A DNA stretch of 64,000 nucleotides from Pseudomonas vranovensis DSM 16006 (GTDB lineage: Bacteria; Pseudomonadota; Gammaproteobacteria; Pseudomonadales; Pseudomonadaceae). Location: contig NZ_AUED01000003.1 in NCBI RefSeq assembly GCF_000425805.1, positions 434,001 to 498,000 of the forward strand, read 5' to 3'. Shown here piece by piece: positions 8,969 through 22,936 of this stretch (position 1 is the stretch's first letter; the number at the start of each line of letters is the position of its first letter). The position numbers were made by a program, and so were the translations under genes. The notes below the pieces were generated by a model, which did no database searches, was not told where the DNA came from, and saw nothing but the letters and a program-made list of their open reading frames with translations.

Positions 8969-8972
<4 letters not shown>
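8874..8972 (-). CDS. Putative 32-codon linker ORF between HAD phosphatase and arylsulfatase
   Basis: Between the two hydrolase genes there is an open frame that starts inside the HAD stop codon (ATGA, 8969-8972) and whose TGA overlaps the arylsulfatase start (ATGA, 8874-8877). The predicted peptide is 32 residues, begins MSMHSEVVKEQRSEQ and ends AVLIVKGRQVE. It has no signal peptide or known domain. The exact double overlap matches the translational coupling seen elsewhere in this operon, so it may act mainly to pass ribosomes to the sulfatase gene. A functional peptide is not excluded. Chance is possible, as an open frame of this length is not rare at high GC. Confidence 0.4.
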
Positions 8973-9969
<997 letters not shown>

Positions 9970-9973
<4 letters not shown>

Positions 9974-11271
9974 GGCAACTCCTTGTCGTGTCCAGGGTTC
10001 AGCGGGCGCAAGCTGTGGGGCCGGGGGGCGCCACGGGCCTGCCTGACGGTTTCATGGTGCAGGGTAGTGAGGCGGGGCAGGAGCGCCTCCGGCGACGCGT
10101 CAGCCTGTGCGTTGGCGCTGTAGCACTGGCGCAGCACATCCGGATCGGCGCCGGCCAGACGCAGGCTGCCTCGGCTGCGGCGCCACCATTGGTACAACGC
10201 CGTGAGCTGTGGCGGGCGTTGCCTGAGCTGGCCCGGTACCTGCTGCCAGGCGTAGTCGGCCGATGCTTCGCGGCGAGCCTTGCGGGTGGCTTGCCAATGC
10301 TGCCAGGACGTTCGCCATTGCGCGCCAAAGCGGCGTAGCAGCAATCCCAGCAGCACCAGCACGGCCAGGATCAGCCCGGCCGTCAGCCAATGGCGAGACA
10401 GGTGCAGGCGGGTCTGCTGGCCGAGCCGCTGGAGGTCCTCGGTCACTGAAAAGGGGGGCTGGTAGGCCGGGTTGGCGCTGGCCGTGAAGCTGATGGCCGG
10501 TAGCGTGGCGCTGTGCAGGGTTTTGTCCTGGGTGCTCCACCATTGCACCTGCAGGGCGGGCAACTGGTACTTGCCGGGCTTTTCGATGCGATAGGAAGCG
10601 GCGTCGATGCGTTGCCCGCCGAGGGTGTAGCCGCGACCGTTGTCGAGGGTCTTGACCTGCGGGGTCTTGAGGTAACGGCTCAGGCCGTCCACATCGCCCA
10701 GCGGGGTGACCGGCAGCATCAGGCTCATGGCACCTTCGGCCTTGAGGGTCACAGTACGGGTCAGGCTGTCGCCCACCTTGAGCGCCGCGGGATCGGGGCT
10801 GGTCTGCTGGGTCAGGCTGAGCTGGCGGGCCACCAGCACCCGCTGGCCGGCGGGAACACCTGCCGGCAGTTGGGCATGAAGGGTCAGTGGCTGGCTGGTG
10901 GCGCTCAGCGGCGCCTGGGCCGTGCCTGGCGTTGCGCTCACCGTCAATGCCGGGATCTGCAGGTCACCGGTCTGTTGCGGGGTGATCTGGAACAGGTAGC
11001 GCATGCCGTAGAAGTTCGTGCCGTCCAGGCGTTGGGTCAGGTGCTGGGCCTGGTCGCCAGGGGGCGTGACCACGGCGCCGGGTAGGGTCAAGTCGGGAAG
11101 CTTAGGTGCGCTGCTGAACCAGGTGTCCGTATACAGGTCCAGTTGCAGTTGCACGGTTTCGCCGACCACCGCCGTGTCGCCGGGCACCAGTGTTGCCTGT
11201 ACGCGCAGTTGCGGGTCGGCCGCCAGAAGGGAGGTACTGAACAGGGCGAGTACGAGCGCGAGTAGTTTCAT
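9970..11271 (-). CDS. BatD-like protein
   Basis: A 433-residue exported membrane protein of the BatD (oxygen-tolerance) family. It has a signal peptide (MKLLALVLALFSTSLLAADP), tandem Ig-like beta domains in the periplasmic part, one transmembrane segment near residue 310 (WLTAGLILAVLVLLGLLL), and a basic cytoplasmic tail. The chosen start at 11271 overlaps the previous stop as ATGA; an upstream in-frame ATG exists but lacks a signal peptide at its N-terminus. In Bat systems BatD accompanies the vWA proteins BatA and BatB and a MoxR ATPase. Its molecular role is not settled; envelope-stress and complex-assembly roles have been proposed. Confidence 0.86.
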
Positions 11272-12845
11272 GGTGCCCCCTGCACAGTCTGGTCCTGCAG
11301 ACTGAATTTGCGTCGCAGGAAATCGGCGGGCGAGGTGGTGAGGTTCTGCAGCCACAGTTCATCGGAACCGGCCTGGGCCTTCTCCACCGGCTTGCTCTTG
11401 CCTTTGCCGGCCGGCTTGTCGAAGACCACCTTGTCGGGTTTGACCTCGGGGGTGTTGTCCTGGGCCGAGTCGTAGTCCTTGGCCAGTGCCTGGGCCAATG
11501 CCAGGTTGGCCTTTGCTTCAGCAAAGTCTGGCTGCAGTTTCAATGCCTGGGTGTAGGCGGCGATGGCCTGGTCGAACTTGAAGCGCCGGGTGTAGATATT
11601 GCCCAGGTAGAAATAGGCCTGTGCGGTATCGAGCTGGGCAAAGCTGGCCAACGCCAGGTCGTAGTCGGCGGCGTTGTAGGCGGCAATGCCTTTCCAGTAA
11701 GGATCGGTAAAGTGCGCTGCCGCTGCCGGGTAATGCTGGTGCTCGAAGGCCCAGCGGCCTTGCTGGTCGGGTGTCATGAAGGCATCGACCAGGGCATTGG
11801 CACGGGCATCGTCCACCGGCAGCAACAAGCCCAGTAGCAGGCAGGCGCTCCAGTTCAGGCTCCAGCCACGACGGATACACAGGAAGGCGATCAGCAGCAG
11901 CGGCCAGCACAGCCAGTAGCCGGCGTCCTTCCAGTGCAGGGGCTGATTGTCCTGATTGGCGCTTTCGAAGTGCTGCTGGGCATGGGCTTCGATCCAGTCC
12001 AGGTCATCGTCATTGAGGGTCAGGCTGCCCAGCGGGGCATCCAGCGCCGAAGCCAGTTGCTTGAGACCGTCCTTGTCGAAACGTCCCAGCTGTGGTCGAC
12101 CCTGGCTGTCGATCAACGGTTGGCCGTCGGCGCCTTTGATCATCCCGCCATCGGTATTGCCTACGGCCAGCACCAGCACTTGCAGGCGGCTGCCATCGAG
12201 CACCTTGTCCAGCTGCGACAGCTGTGATTTGTCGGCGCCATCACTGACCAGCACCACTGTAGCGGGTGTGCCCTCGGCGGCGACCAGGGTCTTGGCCTGC
12301 TCTACCACCGCCAGGGCGTTCTTGCCGGGTTTCTGGATCAGGGTGCTGGACAGGGCTTGCAGGAAGCCGTCCAGCAGGGCCGGGTCGCGTGTTGGGGGGA
12401 GTACCAGGTGAGCGCTGCCGGCATAGGCGATCAGGCCGGTGGCGGCGCCCTGGCGACGCTGGATCAGGCTGTGCAGCTTGTGCTTGGCTGCTTCCAGGCG
12501 AGTGGGGGCGATGTCGCTGGCGTCCATGGAACTGGACAGGTCCAGGGCCAGAATCAGTGGCGCACGGTTGTCGAGGAAGGCCGGGCGGTCCTGCTCCCAG
12601 GTGGGGCCGGCAACAGCGACGGCACCGAGGATCAACAGCGCACTGGCCAGGTGAACGGGGCGCAGGCGGTGCTGGTCTTCACCGTCCAGGCGCAGGTGTG
12701 CCAGCAGATGGGGGGCAATATTATTGCTCCAGCTGCGCAGTTGCTGGCGACGATGACGCCAGATCCACGGCAGCAGCACACCGGGCACCAGCAGCCAGAG
12801 CCAGGCCGGGCGCAGAAAGTGAAACGCCTGCAGGTCAATGTCCAT
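11268..12845 (-). CDS. vWA domain protein fused to TPR (BatB/BatC type)
   Basis: A 525-residue membrane protein. It has N-terminal transmembrane helices (RPAWLWLLVPGVLLPW and a second near residue 60). A von Willebrand factor A domain with a complete MIDAS (LALDLSSSMDAS, then LVSDGAD) is followed by two further membrane segments near residues 310-345. A periplasmic TPR region (TAQAYFYLGNIYTRRF) and a Lys/Pro-rich tail close the protein. In some bacteria the vWA (BatB) and TPR (BatC) parts are separate genes; here they are one. The start at 12845 overlaps the preceding vWA gene by 11 bp, and a longer in-frame start would run far into it. The MIDAS should bind Mg2+ and a partner protein. Confidence 0.87.
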   Translation of the reverse strand: MDIDLQAFHFLRPAWLWLLVPGVLLPWIWRHRRQQLRSWSNNIAPHLLAHLRLDGEDQHRLRPVHLASALLILGAVAVAGPTWEQDRPAFLDNRAPLILALDLSSSMDASDIAPTRLEAAKHKLHSLIQRRQGAATGLIAYAGSAHLVLPPTRDPALLDGFLQALSSTLIQKPGKNALAVVEQAKTLVAAEGTPATVVLVSDGADKSQLSQLDKVLDGSRLQVLVLAVGNTDGGMIKGADGQPLIDSQGRPQLGRFDKDGLKQLASALDAPLGSLTLNDDDLDWIEAHAQQHFESANQDNQPLHWKDAGYWLCWPLLLIAFLCIRRGWSLNWSACLLLGLLLPVDDARANALVDAFMTPDQQGRWAFEHQHYPAAAAHFTDPYWKGIAAYNAADYDLALASFAQLDTAQAYFYLGNIYTRRFKFDQAIAAYTQALKLQPDFAEAKANLALAQALAKDYDSAQDNTPEVKPDKVVFDKPAGKGKSKPVEKAQAGSDELWLQNLTTSPADFLRRKFSLQDQTVQGAP

Positions 12846-13839
12846 GTTCGGCGACCTCCACTGGCGTGCTGCGCGGCCGGTAAGACAGCGCCAATGCGAG
12901 CAGGTGATAGCCGCCATACAGCAGCAGGGCAGCGCCCAGCGCCATCCAGAACAGGTCGCGTTTGGGTTGGTGGGTGAGGGTCTTGACCTGGTGCGGGGTC
13001 AGCTTGTCGAGGGTGGCATAGACCTGCTGCAACGCGTCGCGGTCGGCGGCGCGGAAGAACTGGCCGCCGGTCTGTTCGGCGATCTGCTGCAGGCTCTTGA
13101 GGTCGACCTTGGCCTCGGCTTCGGCCTGCGGGTCGCCAATACCGATGGTGTGGATCACTACGCCTCGATCTGCGGCCATGGCGGCGGCCCGGGCGGGCGT
13201 GATGGCGCTGCTGGTGTCGTTGCCGTCGGTGAGCAGAATCACCACTTTTTCTGGTTCCTTGGCTTGCTCCAGCAGTTTCAGGCTCAGGCCGATGGCATCG
13301 CCGATGGCGGTATTGGGGCCGGCCATACCGACGTCGGTTTGCTGGAGCAGTATCGACAGGCTGGCGTGGTCGAGGGTCAAGGGTGCCTGGGGGTAGGCGG
13401 CACTGCCGAACACCACCAGGCCCAGGCGGTCTTTCGGGCGTTGGCGGATAAAGTCCTGGACCACCGCCTTGACCGCGCTCATGCGCGACACCGGGTTGCC
13501 GTCGGCGCCCTTGAGGTCGACCGTCTGCATGGATTGGGAAATGTCGATGGCCAGCATCAGGTCGCGCACCGGCTCTTCATGCTGCTGCGGTGGCTCGACC
13601 AGTACCGGGCGGGCGATGGCCACCACCAGCAATGCCCACACCAGCCAGTGCAGGATCAACTGCCAGGTGTTGTGACGTGTGCCGGGTACGCCGGGCTCTT
13701 GACCGCTGACACGGCTGATGGCTTCGAAGAATGGCACGCGGATGGCACTGCGCGCCTCGATGTAGGGTGGCAGCCAGCGGTAGCCCAGCACGGGCAGCGG
13801 CAGCAGGATCAGCAACCAGGGATAGTCAAACTGCCACAT
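12835..13839 (-). CDS. vWA domain membrane protein (BatA type)
   Basis: A 334-residue protein: an N-terminal membrane hairpin (MWQFDYPWLLILLPLPVLGY and ILHWLVWALLVVAIARPVLV), a vWA domain with intact MIDAS (LAIDISQSMQT, ILLTDGNDTSS), and a C-terminal transmembrane segment (DLFWMALGAALLLYGGYHLL). The topology matches BatA. The start at 13839 overlaps the end of the DUF4381 gene by 14 bp, so the two are translationally coupled. It is expected to work with MoxR, which remodels or assembles partner complexes through vWA adaptor proteins. Confidence 0.88.
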   Translation of the reverse strand: MWQFDYPWLLILLPLPVLGYRWLPPYIEARSAIRVPFFEAISRVSGQEPGVPGTRHNTWQLILHWLVWALLVVAIARPVLVEPPQQHEEPVRDLMLAIDISQSMQTVDLKGADGNPVSRMSAVKAVVQDFIRQRPKDRLGLVVFGSAAYPQAPLTLDHASLSILLQQTDVGMAGPNTAIGDAIGLSLKLLEQAKEPEKVVILLTDGNDTSSAITPARAAAMAADRGVVIHTIGIGDPQAEAEAKVDLKSLQQIAEQTGGQFFRAADRDALQQVYATLDKLTPHQVKTLTHQPKRDLFWMALGAALLLYGGYHLLALALSYRPRSTPVEVAEHGH

Positions 13840-14317
13840 GATGATGCTCCACCCAGGTTCTGCACTGTTGTACCAGCGCCTGTGCATCGACCGCCGCCAG
13901 GGTGCGCTCGGGGGCGTAAGCGAGATGCGCCAGTTGCTCGGCGAAGTCTGCTGGCAACGGGGTGCGGCTGTGGGCACTGAGAAAGGCTTGCCAGTCACTG
14001 TTGTGCAAGGTCGCGACCGCAGGGCGTGCAGGCATCGACAGCGCCACGCGCTTGAGCAGTTCCGGCAATGCGCGCAGGGCTGCAAGGCGTTGGTGCGGGT
14101 CGGTCAGAGCAGCCTCCAGCGTCGCCAGCTGCTGCAATGCTTCGCGCCGGTAGCGGTTCAACTGCCAGCGTCGGTAGCGCCAGGCACCATAGAGCACCAC
14201 GGCCAGTACCAATACGACGCCCAATGCGGCCCAGCCCCAGGTCTGTGGCAGGTAGCTGGGCGCAGGCGGCAAGGCCAGTTCCTTGAGTTGGTCGATATTG
14301 GGCACATGGGCAGTCAT
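13826..14317 (-). CDS. DUF4381 membrane protein
   Basis: A 163-residue protein with a short N-terminal segment, one transmembrane helix (GWAALGVVLVLAVVLYGAWRY, about 28-48) and a basic helical cytoplasmic domain. DUF4381 proteins are regularly found between the DUF58 and BatA genes of MoxR/Bat operons; their role is unknown. The start overlaps the DUF58 stop as ATGA (14314-14317). Confidence 0.85.
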   Translation of the reverse strand: MTAHVPNIDQLKELALPPAPSYLPQTWGWAALGVVLVLAVVLYGAWRYRRWQLNRYRREALQQLATLEAALTDPHQRLAALRALPELLKRVALSMPARPAVATLHNSDWQAFLSAHSRTPLPADFAEQLAHLAYAPERTLAAVDAQALVQQCRTWVEHHHVAV

Positions 14318-15264
14318 GGGTGGTACCCCTGACGCTTGCCCAGTTCCAGGCGCAGTTGCTCGGCGGCGGGCAGGGCGGTGCTGAACATCATCAGGGGCAC
14401 CTGACTGCGGCGCAGCAGCACGGCGACCTCCTGCAAACGGCCCTTGAGAAAATCGCTCAGGGGCGTGTGTACCTGGCGGCGCTCCACGGCGAGCTCCACC
14501 TGCAACTGGCCCTGGCTGACCATGATCCGGCCTTCGCGCGGCAGCTCCAGGGCCAGGGGGTCGTAGACCTGAAGGGCGATGACGTCGTTGTGCGCGCGCA
14601 GTTGGCGCAACTGGTGCAGGGTGCGTTCAGTTGCCCCGGCAAAATCGCTGATGATGCAGATCAAGTGATCGTGGGCAGCCACGCTCAGGCAGCGTTGCAA
14701 CACGTTATCCAGGCTGCTGGTCGAGTCGCTTTCTTCAGCCCTGGCATCCAGCGCCTGGTTGAAGCGGGCGATCGCCGCGCAAATGGCCTGGACCCGGCTA
14801 CGGCTGCGCAAGGGGGAGATGCTTTCAATACGACTGTCGTCGAACACCAGCGCGCCGACCCGGTCGCCGCCCTTGAGGGCCATCCACGCGGCCAGGGCTG
14901 CCAGTTCTGCGGCCAGGGCGGATTTGAAGCTGCGCTGGCTGCCGAAGAACATCGACATGCGCTGGTCGATCACCATCAGCGCCGGGCGGTCCCGCTCCTC
15001 GGTATAGGTGCGCACGATCGGCGTGCCACTGCGCAGCGAGGCCTTGGTGTCCAGGTGGCGCAGGTCGTCCCCCGGCTGGTAGCGGCGCAACTCGTCGAAG
15101 TTCAGGCCGCGCCCACGCACCCGCGAAGCATGGCTGCCGGCAAGCACGCTGGCACGTGGTTGCCGGGCCAGAAAACTCAAGCCCTGGGCATCGGCCTCAA
15201 GGGCCATGAGCTGGGCCAGCGAGACGTACACCAGCCCGTCAGGTGCCTGCGCCTTCAATGCCAT
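14314..15264 (-). CDS. DUF58 domain protein (vWA-like)
   Basis: A 316-residue soluble protein. The DUF58 signature RRYQPGDDLRHLDTKASL is present, followed by a vWA-like fold. The MIDAS-like motif reads MVIDQRMSMFFG, with Arg where a canonical DxSxS motif has its first Ser, so metal binding may be weakened. The start at 15264 was chosen because it lies 10 bp after the MoxR stop; longer in-frame starts would overlap moxR extensively. DUF58 proteins are the usual partners of MoxR ATPases. Confidence 0.87.
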   Translation of the reverse strand: MALKAQAPDGLVYVSLAQLMALEADAQGLSFLARQPRASVLAGSHASRVRGRGLNFDELRRYQPGDDLRHLDTKASLRSGTPIVRTYTEERDRPALMVIDQRMSMFFGSQRSFKSALAAELAALAAWMALKGGDRVGALVFDDSRIESISPLRSRSRVQAICAAIARFNQALDARAEESDSTSSLDNVLQRCLSVAAHDHLICIISDFAGATERTLHQLRQLRAHNDVIALQVYDPLALELPREGRIMVSQGQLQVELAVERRQVHTPLSDFLKGRLQEVAVLLRRSQVPLMMFSTALPAAEQLRLELGKRQGYHP

Positions 15265-15274
15265 GCTCTGTTCC

Positions 15275-16252
<978 letters not shown>

Positions 16253-16261
16253 CCTTTCCCC

Positions 16262-17155
16262 CTACCACGCATAGTTAAGGCGCAACGTCCAGGTGTTGAC
16301 GTCTGGTGACTTGTTGCGCTCGGACACGGTGTCGCTGTAAGCGATCAAGCCGCCGAACTGGGGCGAAAGCATGAAGCCCATGCTGGCGCCGAGCATTACG
16401 TTCTCTTGCTTGTTGTCCTGGCCCACACCGTCTATCTTGGTTTCGCCGCCGGCGCTGTAAGTGGCATCGAGCGAGGCCCACAGCGCACGGTTGAAGGTGT
16501 AGCTGTAATGGCCTTCGACGGCGTAGAGCGGGTCTTGCTCCAGCTTGCCGCTGCCCTGGTAGTCGTCGTTATCGCCAAACAGCGAGACCCAGGTATTGAT
16601 CTCCAGCCAGGTCGGGCCGAAGGGGGTGCCAAAGCCGATTTCCGGTTTGACCACCCAGCGGTTGGCGCCGATGTTGATCACCCGGTCCTTGTCGTAGTCG
16701 CCGTTGGGAATGGTCAGCCAGACCGCACCGGTCATGAAGGTTTCCGGTGTCCAGTTGGCGTATTCCTCGGTGGTGAGTGCCGGGCCACCGAAGAAGTTGT
16801 GGGCGAACACGATCTGCGTGTCGCCCATGCCGCCGTTGTGTTTGGTGCCACTGAAAAAGCGCGCATCGTCGAACGAGGCCGAGACGTCGGCATAGGTCTG
16901 CAGCAACTGGATACCGCTGCTGCGCCCGTCGATACCGAAGGTGCGGGCATAGCGGAACAGATACAGGTCGGCATCCAGCGACAGGCCGTCGATCGGCAGC
17001 GAGGTGTCGATAGGGGTGTTGGCGTCGATACGGTTGTAGTAGCCAAAGACCATGTTCAGGTCGGTTGGGATGTTCTGCCAGTCGCGGGCGTTGTCGGCCT
17101 GCGCCATCAAGGGCGTCAGGGCCAGCAGTGCTGTGGCGGTTGTGCGCATCCTCAT
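16262..17155 (-). CDS. Outer-membrane transporter of the MetA/phenol-degradation type
   Basis: A 297-residue beta-barrel-like protein with signal peptide (TTATALLALTPLMAQADN). Alternating beta strands run through the length and the last residue is an aromatic Trp (TLRLNYAW), the usual outer-membrane insertion signal. It resembles COG4313 'transporter' proteins found with aromatic-compound degradation genes. An AGGAG site precedes the start at 17155. It lies 27 bp after the DUF1254 gene and 9 bp before moxR. A role in passage of a hydrophobic or esterified substrate to the periplasmic enzymes is plausible but inferred only from context. Confidence 0.78.
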   Translation of the reverse strand: MRMRTTATALLALTPLMAQADNARDWQNIPTDLNMVFGYYNRIDANTPIDTSLPIDGLSLDADLYLFRYARTFGIDGRSSGIQLLQTYADVSASFDDARFFSGTKHNGGMGDTQIVFAHNFFGGPALTTEEYANWTPETFMTGAVWLTIPNGDYDKDRVINIGANRWVVKPEIGFGTPFGPTWLEINTWVSLFGDNDDYQGSGKLEQDPLYAVEGHYSYTFNRALWASLDATYSAGGETKIDGVGQDNKQENVMLGASMGFMLSPQFGGLIAYSDTVSERNKSPDVNTWTLRLNYAW

Positions 17156-17182
17156 GCTGAGGCTCCTGGGGCCGACATCTGG

Positions 17183-18586
17183 TTATTTCGCCACTGGCGT
17201 GAGCAATGGCAGTTTCCACTGACCGCTGGCCACTTGCGGGCCAGGCATGTACAGGCGCAGTACGCCGTAGAACGGACCGTTGGGTGCCGGCAGCCAGTTG
17301 CTCTCACGGGCTGTGCCGGGGGAGACATGCTGCAGGTAAAGGGTCAGGCCGCCGTCGGCGTCGCGCTTCAATTGATTGAGCATCCGCGAGTTGATCAGGT
17401 AGCGGTCCAGTGGGTTGTCGACCAAAAGGCGGGTTTTGCCGTCGTACATTGTCAGCGACCAGAACGCTCGAGCTGGAGGTAACTGGCCCTTGTCGAAGTG
17501 CAGGGTGTAGTTCTGCTTGCCGGCATCGACCGGCCTGCCGCTGCTGTCGGTGAAATAGCCCATGTAGTTGGCTTCTTCGGCAGAGTTGCCAAAAATTCCG
17601 AGCCTGGCTCCGGCATAGCGGTACAGGTAGTTGTTGTTCAAGTGTTCCCGGGTACCGAACAGGTCACCGCTGCTGATCTTGTGGCTATCGATGTCGGACT
17701 TTTTGAACGCGGCGAACTCGGCCTTGCCATCTTCAATGCCGGCTTGCAGGGCTTGGCGTTGTTCGGCGTTCAGCACGCTTTCTTCGAACGGCTTGTTGGG
17801 GTCGATGCCGATTTTCCTGAAACGCTGCAGCAACTCGCTTTCGCTTTCCACCGGCGGGGCGAAGGCCATCATGAAATTCAGGTAGCGAAACAGCGCGGGT
17901 GTCTCGGTCATGTCCGGTTGAGGTTTGAGCCAGGCCACGGCCGGCAGGACCGGAGGTGGCGACTGACCGAGAAAGGCGCTCAGCGGCTGGACCTTGTAGC
18001 CCAGCTGGATGGCTTTGACGTTGTCCAGGTCTGCCTCGTTGAACAACTGGGTGCGGTACAGGGCGTAGACAACCTGGGTTTCGCTGTGGATGACCTTGTC
18101 GATGCCTTCCGGGGCCGGCCCTTGCCAGCCAGGGCCGGCTATCAGGAAATTGCCGCCCTTGTTGCCGGTGCTGCGGGTGCCCAGGTAGTCGAAGTTCTGG
18201 GTGTAGATGTCGATCAACTGGGTCGAGTAGTAGCGATCTTCTCCGATGGCTGGCAGGGTCAGAACCAACGGTTCGCTGCGCAGGTCCATCCACACGAACG
18301 AGTAGGGCGTGTCGGAGTTGGGGGTGATGAAAGCGGTGTCTTTGGGTGTGAAGACCTTGGTGCTGTTGCCGATCTGGTTGAAGGGCGCCTTGTAGTCAGG
18401 GCTACCGCTGTCTACCGCCTGGGTGTAGAGGGTCTTGTACATCTCTACCACCGGAAAGCCGTACAGATAGGCTTCTTTGGCAATCTGCCGGGCTTCGTCG
18501 AGGCTGGCGTTGAACTCGGCCTGAGCGGCCTGGCTGAGTAGCAAGACACAGGGAAAGATGACGTGAGCAGCAGTAATCCGTTGCAT
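17183..18586 (-). CDS. Exported DUF1254/DUF1214 protein
   Basis: A 467-residue protein with an N-terminal signal peptide (VIFPCVLLLSQAAQAE). The N-terminal half carries the DUF1254 signature (AYLYGFPVVEMYKTLY, then FITPNSDTPYSFVWMDLR). The C-terminal part is DUF1214 (RAFWSLTMYDGKTRLLVDNP, then SNWLPAPNGPFYGVLRLYMP). Such proteins are common in Pseudomonas and their biochemical role is not known to me. It begins 31 bp after the small lipoprotein gene and is followed closely by the outer-membrane transporter. Confidence 0.88.
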   Translation of the reverse strand: MQRITAAHVIFPCVLLLSQAAQAEFNASLDEARQIAKEAYLYGFPVVEMYKTLYTQAVDSGSPDYKAPFNQIGNSTKVFTPKDTAFITPNSDTPYSFVWMDLRSEPLVLTLPAIGEDRYYSTQLIDIYTQNFDYLGTRSTGNKGGNFLIAGPGWQGPAPEGIDKVIHSETQVVYALYRTQLFNEADLDNVKAIQLGYKVQPLSAFLGQSPPPVLPAVAWLKPQPDMTETPALFRYLNFMMAFAPPVESESELLQRFRKIGIDPNKPFEESVLNAEQRQALQAGIEDGKAEFAAFKKSDIDSHKISSGDLFGTREHLNNNYLYRYAGARLGIFGNSAEEANYMGYFTDSSGRPVDAGKQNYTLHFDKGQLPPARAFWSLTMYDGKTRLLVDNPLDRYLINSRMLNQLKRDADGGLTLYLQHVSPGTARESNWLPAPNGPFYGVLRLYMPGPQVASGQWKLPLLTPVAK

Positions 18587-18617
18587 AGCAATAACGCCTG
18601 ATCAATAAATCAATGCA

Positions 18618-19028
18618 CTAGCGGTACTTGATAACGATGCCTTTGAGCTTGCGCCCTTCAATGGTGCGGATGTCCCGGTCCCAGAGCGGCCCGCTGACAT
18701 AGGCCGAAACCGGCGCGATGCGGTCGTAGACCACGACCACCGCATCACCGCCGATCTTCGCTGCCTCCTCGCGCAGTTTCTGTTCGACCTCGGCAATCGG
18801 TGGCGCCGGCTCGACACTGGCGTCGACCACGATCTCGCCGAGGCGATCATGGGCGCGCAGTGGCTCGCGACGGAGCACTTCGACATTGGCGGCGCTGCTG
18901 GGCGCAGCATGGGGGGCACCAACATATTCGGTGGTGCGGGCGTCGATACTGCTGCAGCCAGCCAGGGCCAGCAGCAGTGTGCCAAGCAGCCAGGTCCCTG
19001 GGCGGTACAACATCTGAACTGCAGCCAT
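18618..19028 (-). CDS. Small lipoprotein of unknown function
   Basis: About 136 residues from the ATG at 19028, which has a GGAGGG site upstream; a longer in-frame start at 19106 lacks that support. The lipobox is LALAGC. The C-terminal domain (LGEIVVDASVEPAP, then KIGGDAVVVVYDRI) resembles YbjQ/RcsF-fold lipoproteins, but the match is only by pattern. It may be the first gene of the DUF1254-MoxR-Bat operon, since the next start is 31 bp away. Confidence 0.7.
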   Translation of the reverse strand: MAAVQMLYRPGTWLLGTLLLALAGCSSIDARTTEYVGAPHAAPSSAANVEVLRREPLRAHDRLGEIVVDASVEPAPPIAEVEQKLREEAAKIGGDAVVVVYDRIAPVSAYVSGPLWDRDIRTIEGRKLKGIVIKYR

Positions 19029-19133
19029 GCTCCGATTCCCTCCGAGGCCAGTCATACGCTGAAACAAATACTTAACTGAAAGTAGCTGCAAATCCGTCTG
19101 TCGCAAGTTGGCAAATCGAATTACCTACCGCTG

Positions 19134-21568
<2,435 letters not shown>

Positions 21569-21577
21569 CTACGGGGC

Positions 21578-22936
21578 TCAGACGCTGAGCAGCAGGAACT
21601 CGCGCTCCCACGAACTGATCACCCGCTTGAAGTTCTCATGTTCGGCACGCTTGACCGCCACGTAGCCGCGAATGAACTTGCTGCCCAGGTGCTGCTCGAT
21701 GCTCGGGCAGTCTTCCATGTTTGCCAAGGCATCCTCGATGGTGATCGGCAGCCGCAGGTTGCGACGCTCGTAGGCACGGCCCTGCACTGGGGCGCTGGGG
21801 TTGATCTTCTCGACCATGCCCAGGTAGCCGCACAACAGGCTGGCGGCAATGGCCAGGTAGGGGTTGGCGTCGGCGCCGGGCAGGCGGTTTTCAACGCGCA
21901 TGGCCTCGGGGCTGGACGTCGGTACGCGCAGGCCCACGGTGCGGTTCTCCTCGCCCCACTCGACGTTCACCGGTGCCGAGGTATCGGGCAGGAAGCGGCG
22001 GAACGAGTTGACGTTGGGGGCGAACATCGGCAACACCTTGGGGATGTACTTCTGCAGGCCGCCGATGTGGTGCAGGAACAGTTCGCTCATCTGCCCATCT
22101 TCGTTGACGAAGATCGGCTTGCCGGTGGCGATGTCGATCACGCTCTGGTGCAGGTGCATGGCGCTGCCTGGCTCATCGCCCACCGGCTTGGCCATGAAGG
22201 TGGCGGTGACGTTGTGCTTGAGCGCAGCCTCACGCATGGTGCGTTTGAACACGGTGATCTGGTCCGCCAGGTCCAGCGCGTCGCCGTGACGGAAGTTGAT
22301 TTCCATCTGTGCCGGGCCGTCTTCGTGGATCAGCGTATCCAGGTCCAGGCCCTGGGCTTCGCACCAGTCGTAGACGTCTTCGAACAGTGGGTCGAATTCG
22401 TTGGCAGCATCGATGGAGAACGACTGCCGGCCACTTTCGGCGCGGCCCGAACGGCCCAGCGGCGCTTGCAGCGGCAGGTCAGGGTCGTCGCAGCGCTGGG
22501 TCAGGTAGAACTCCATCTCGGGGGCGACGATGGGTTGCCAGCCTTTGTCTGCGTAAAGCTTGAGGACCTTTTTAAGCACGTTGCGCGGCGACAACTCGAT
22601 GGGGTTGCCTTGTTTGTCGAAGGTGTCGTGGATAACGATGGCGGTGGGTTCCAGAGCCCACGGCACCATGTACACCGCCGAGGAGTCCGGGCGGCAGACC
22701 ATGTCGATGTCGGCGGGATCGAGCAGGTCGTAGTAGATATCGTCGTCGACAAAATCCCCGGTTACCGTCTGCAACAACACACTTTCCGGCAGGCGCATGC
22801 CTCGCTCATGCAGGAACTTGTTGGTGGGTGCAATTTTGCCGCGGGCGATACCGGTCAGGTCACTGACCACGCACTCGACTTCGGTAATCTTGTGTTCTTT
22901 CAGCCACGCAGACAGCTGATCGAAAGGGGCATTCAT
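21578..22936 (-). CDS. Gamma-glutamylpolyamine synthetase (glutamine-synthetase family)
   Basis: A 452-residue ligase of the PuuA/GlnA-like group, expected to attach glutamate to a primary amine using ATP. Glutamine-synthetase landmarks are present: VAPEMEFYLTQR, AQMEINFRHGD, GSAMHLHQS, and SFRRFLPD followed by GEENRTVGLR. It is the first gene of the amine set and faces the AraC gene across a 174-bp divergent promoter region. Putrescine is the best-known substrate of the family, but mono-amines such as ethanolamine are used by relatives. Confidence 0.88.
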   Translation of the reverse strand: MNAPFDQLSAWLKEHKITEVECVVSDLTGIARGKIAPTNKFLHERGMRLPESVLLQTVTGDFVDDDIYYDLLDPADIDMVCRPDSSAVYMVPWALEPTAIVIHDTFDKQGNPIELSPRNVLKKVLKLYADKGWQPIVAPEMEFYLTQRCDDPDLPLQAPLGRSGRAESGRQSFSIDAANEFDPLFEDVYDWCEAQGLDLDTLIHEDGPAQMEINFRHGDALDLADQITVFKRTMREAALKHNVTATFMAKPVGDEPGSAMHLHQSVIDIATGKPIFVNEDGQMSELFLHHIGGLQKYIPKVLPMFAPNVNSFRRFLPDTSAPVNVEWGEENRTVGLRVPTSSPEAMRVENRLPGADANPYLAIAASLLCGYLGMVEKINPSAPVQGRAYERRNLRLPITIEDALANMEDCPSIEQHLGSKFIRGYVAVKRAEHENFKRVISSWEREFLLLSV

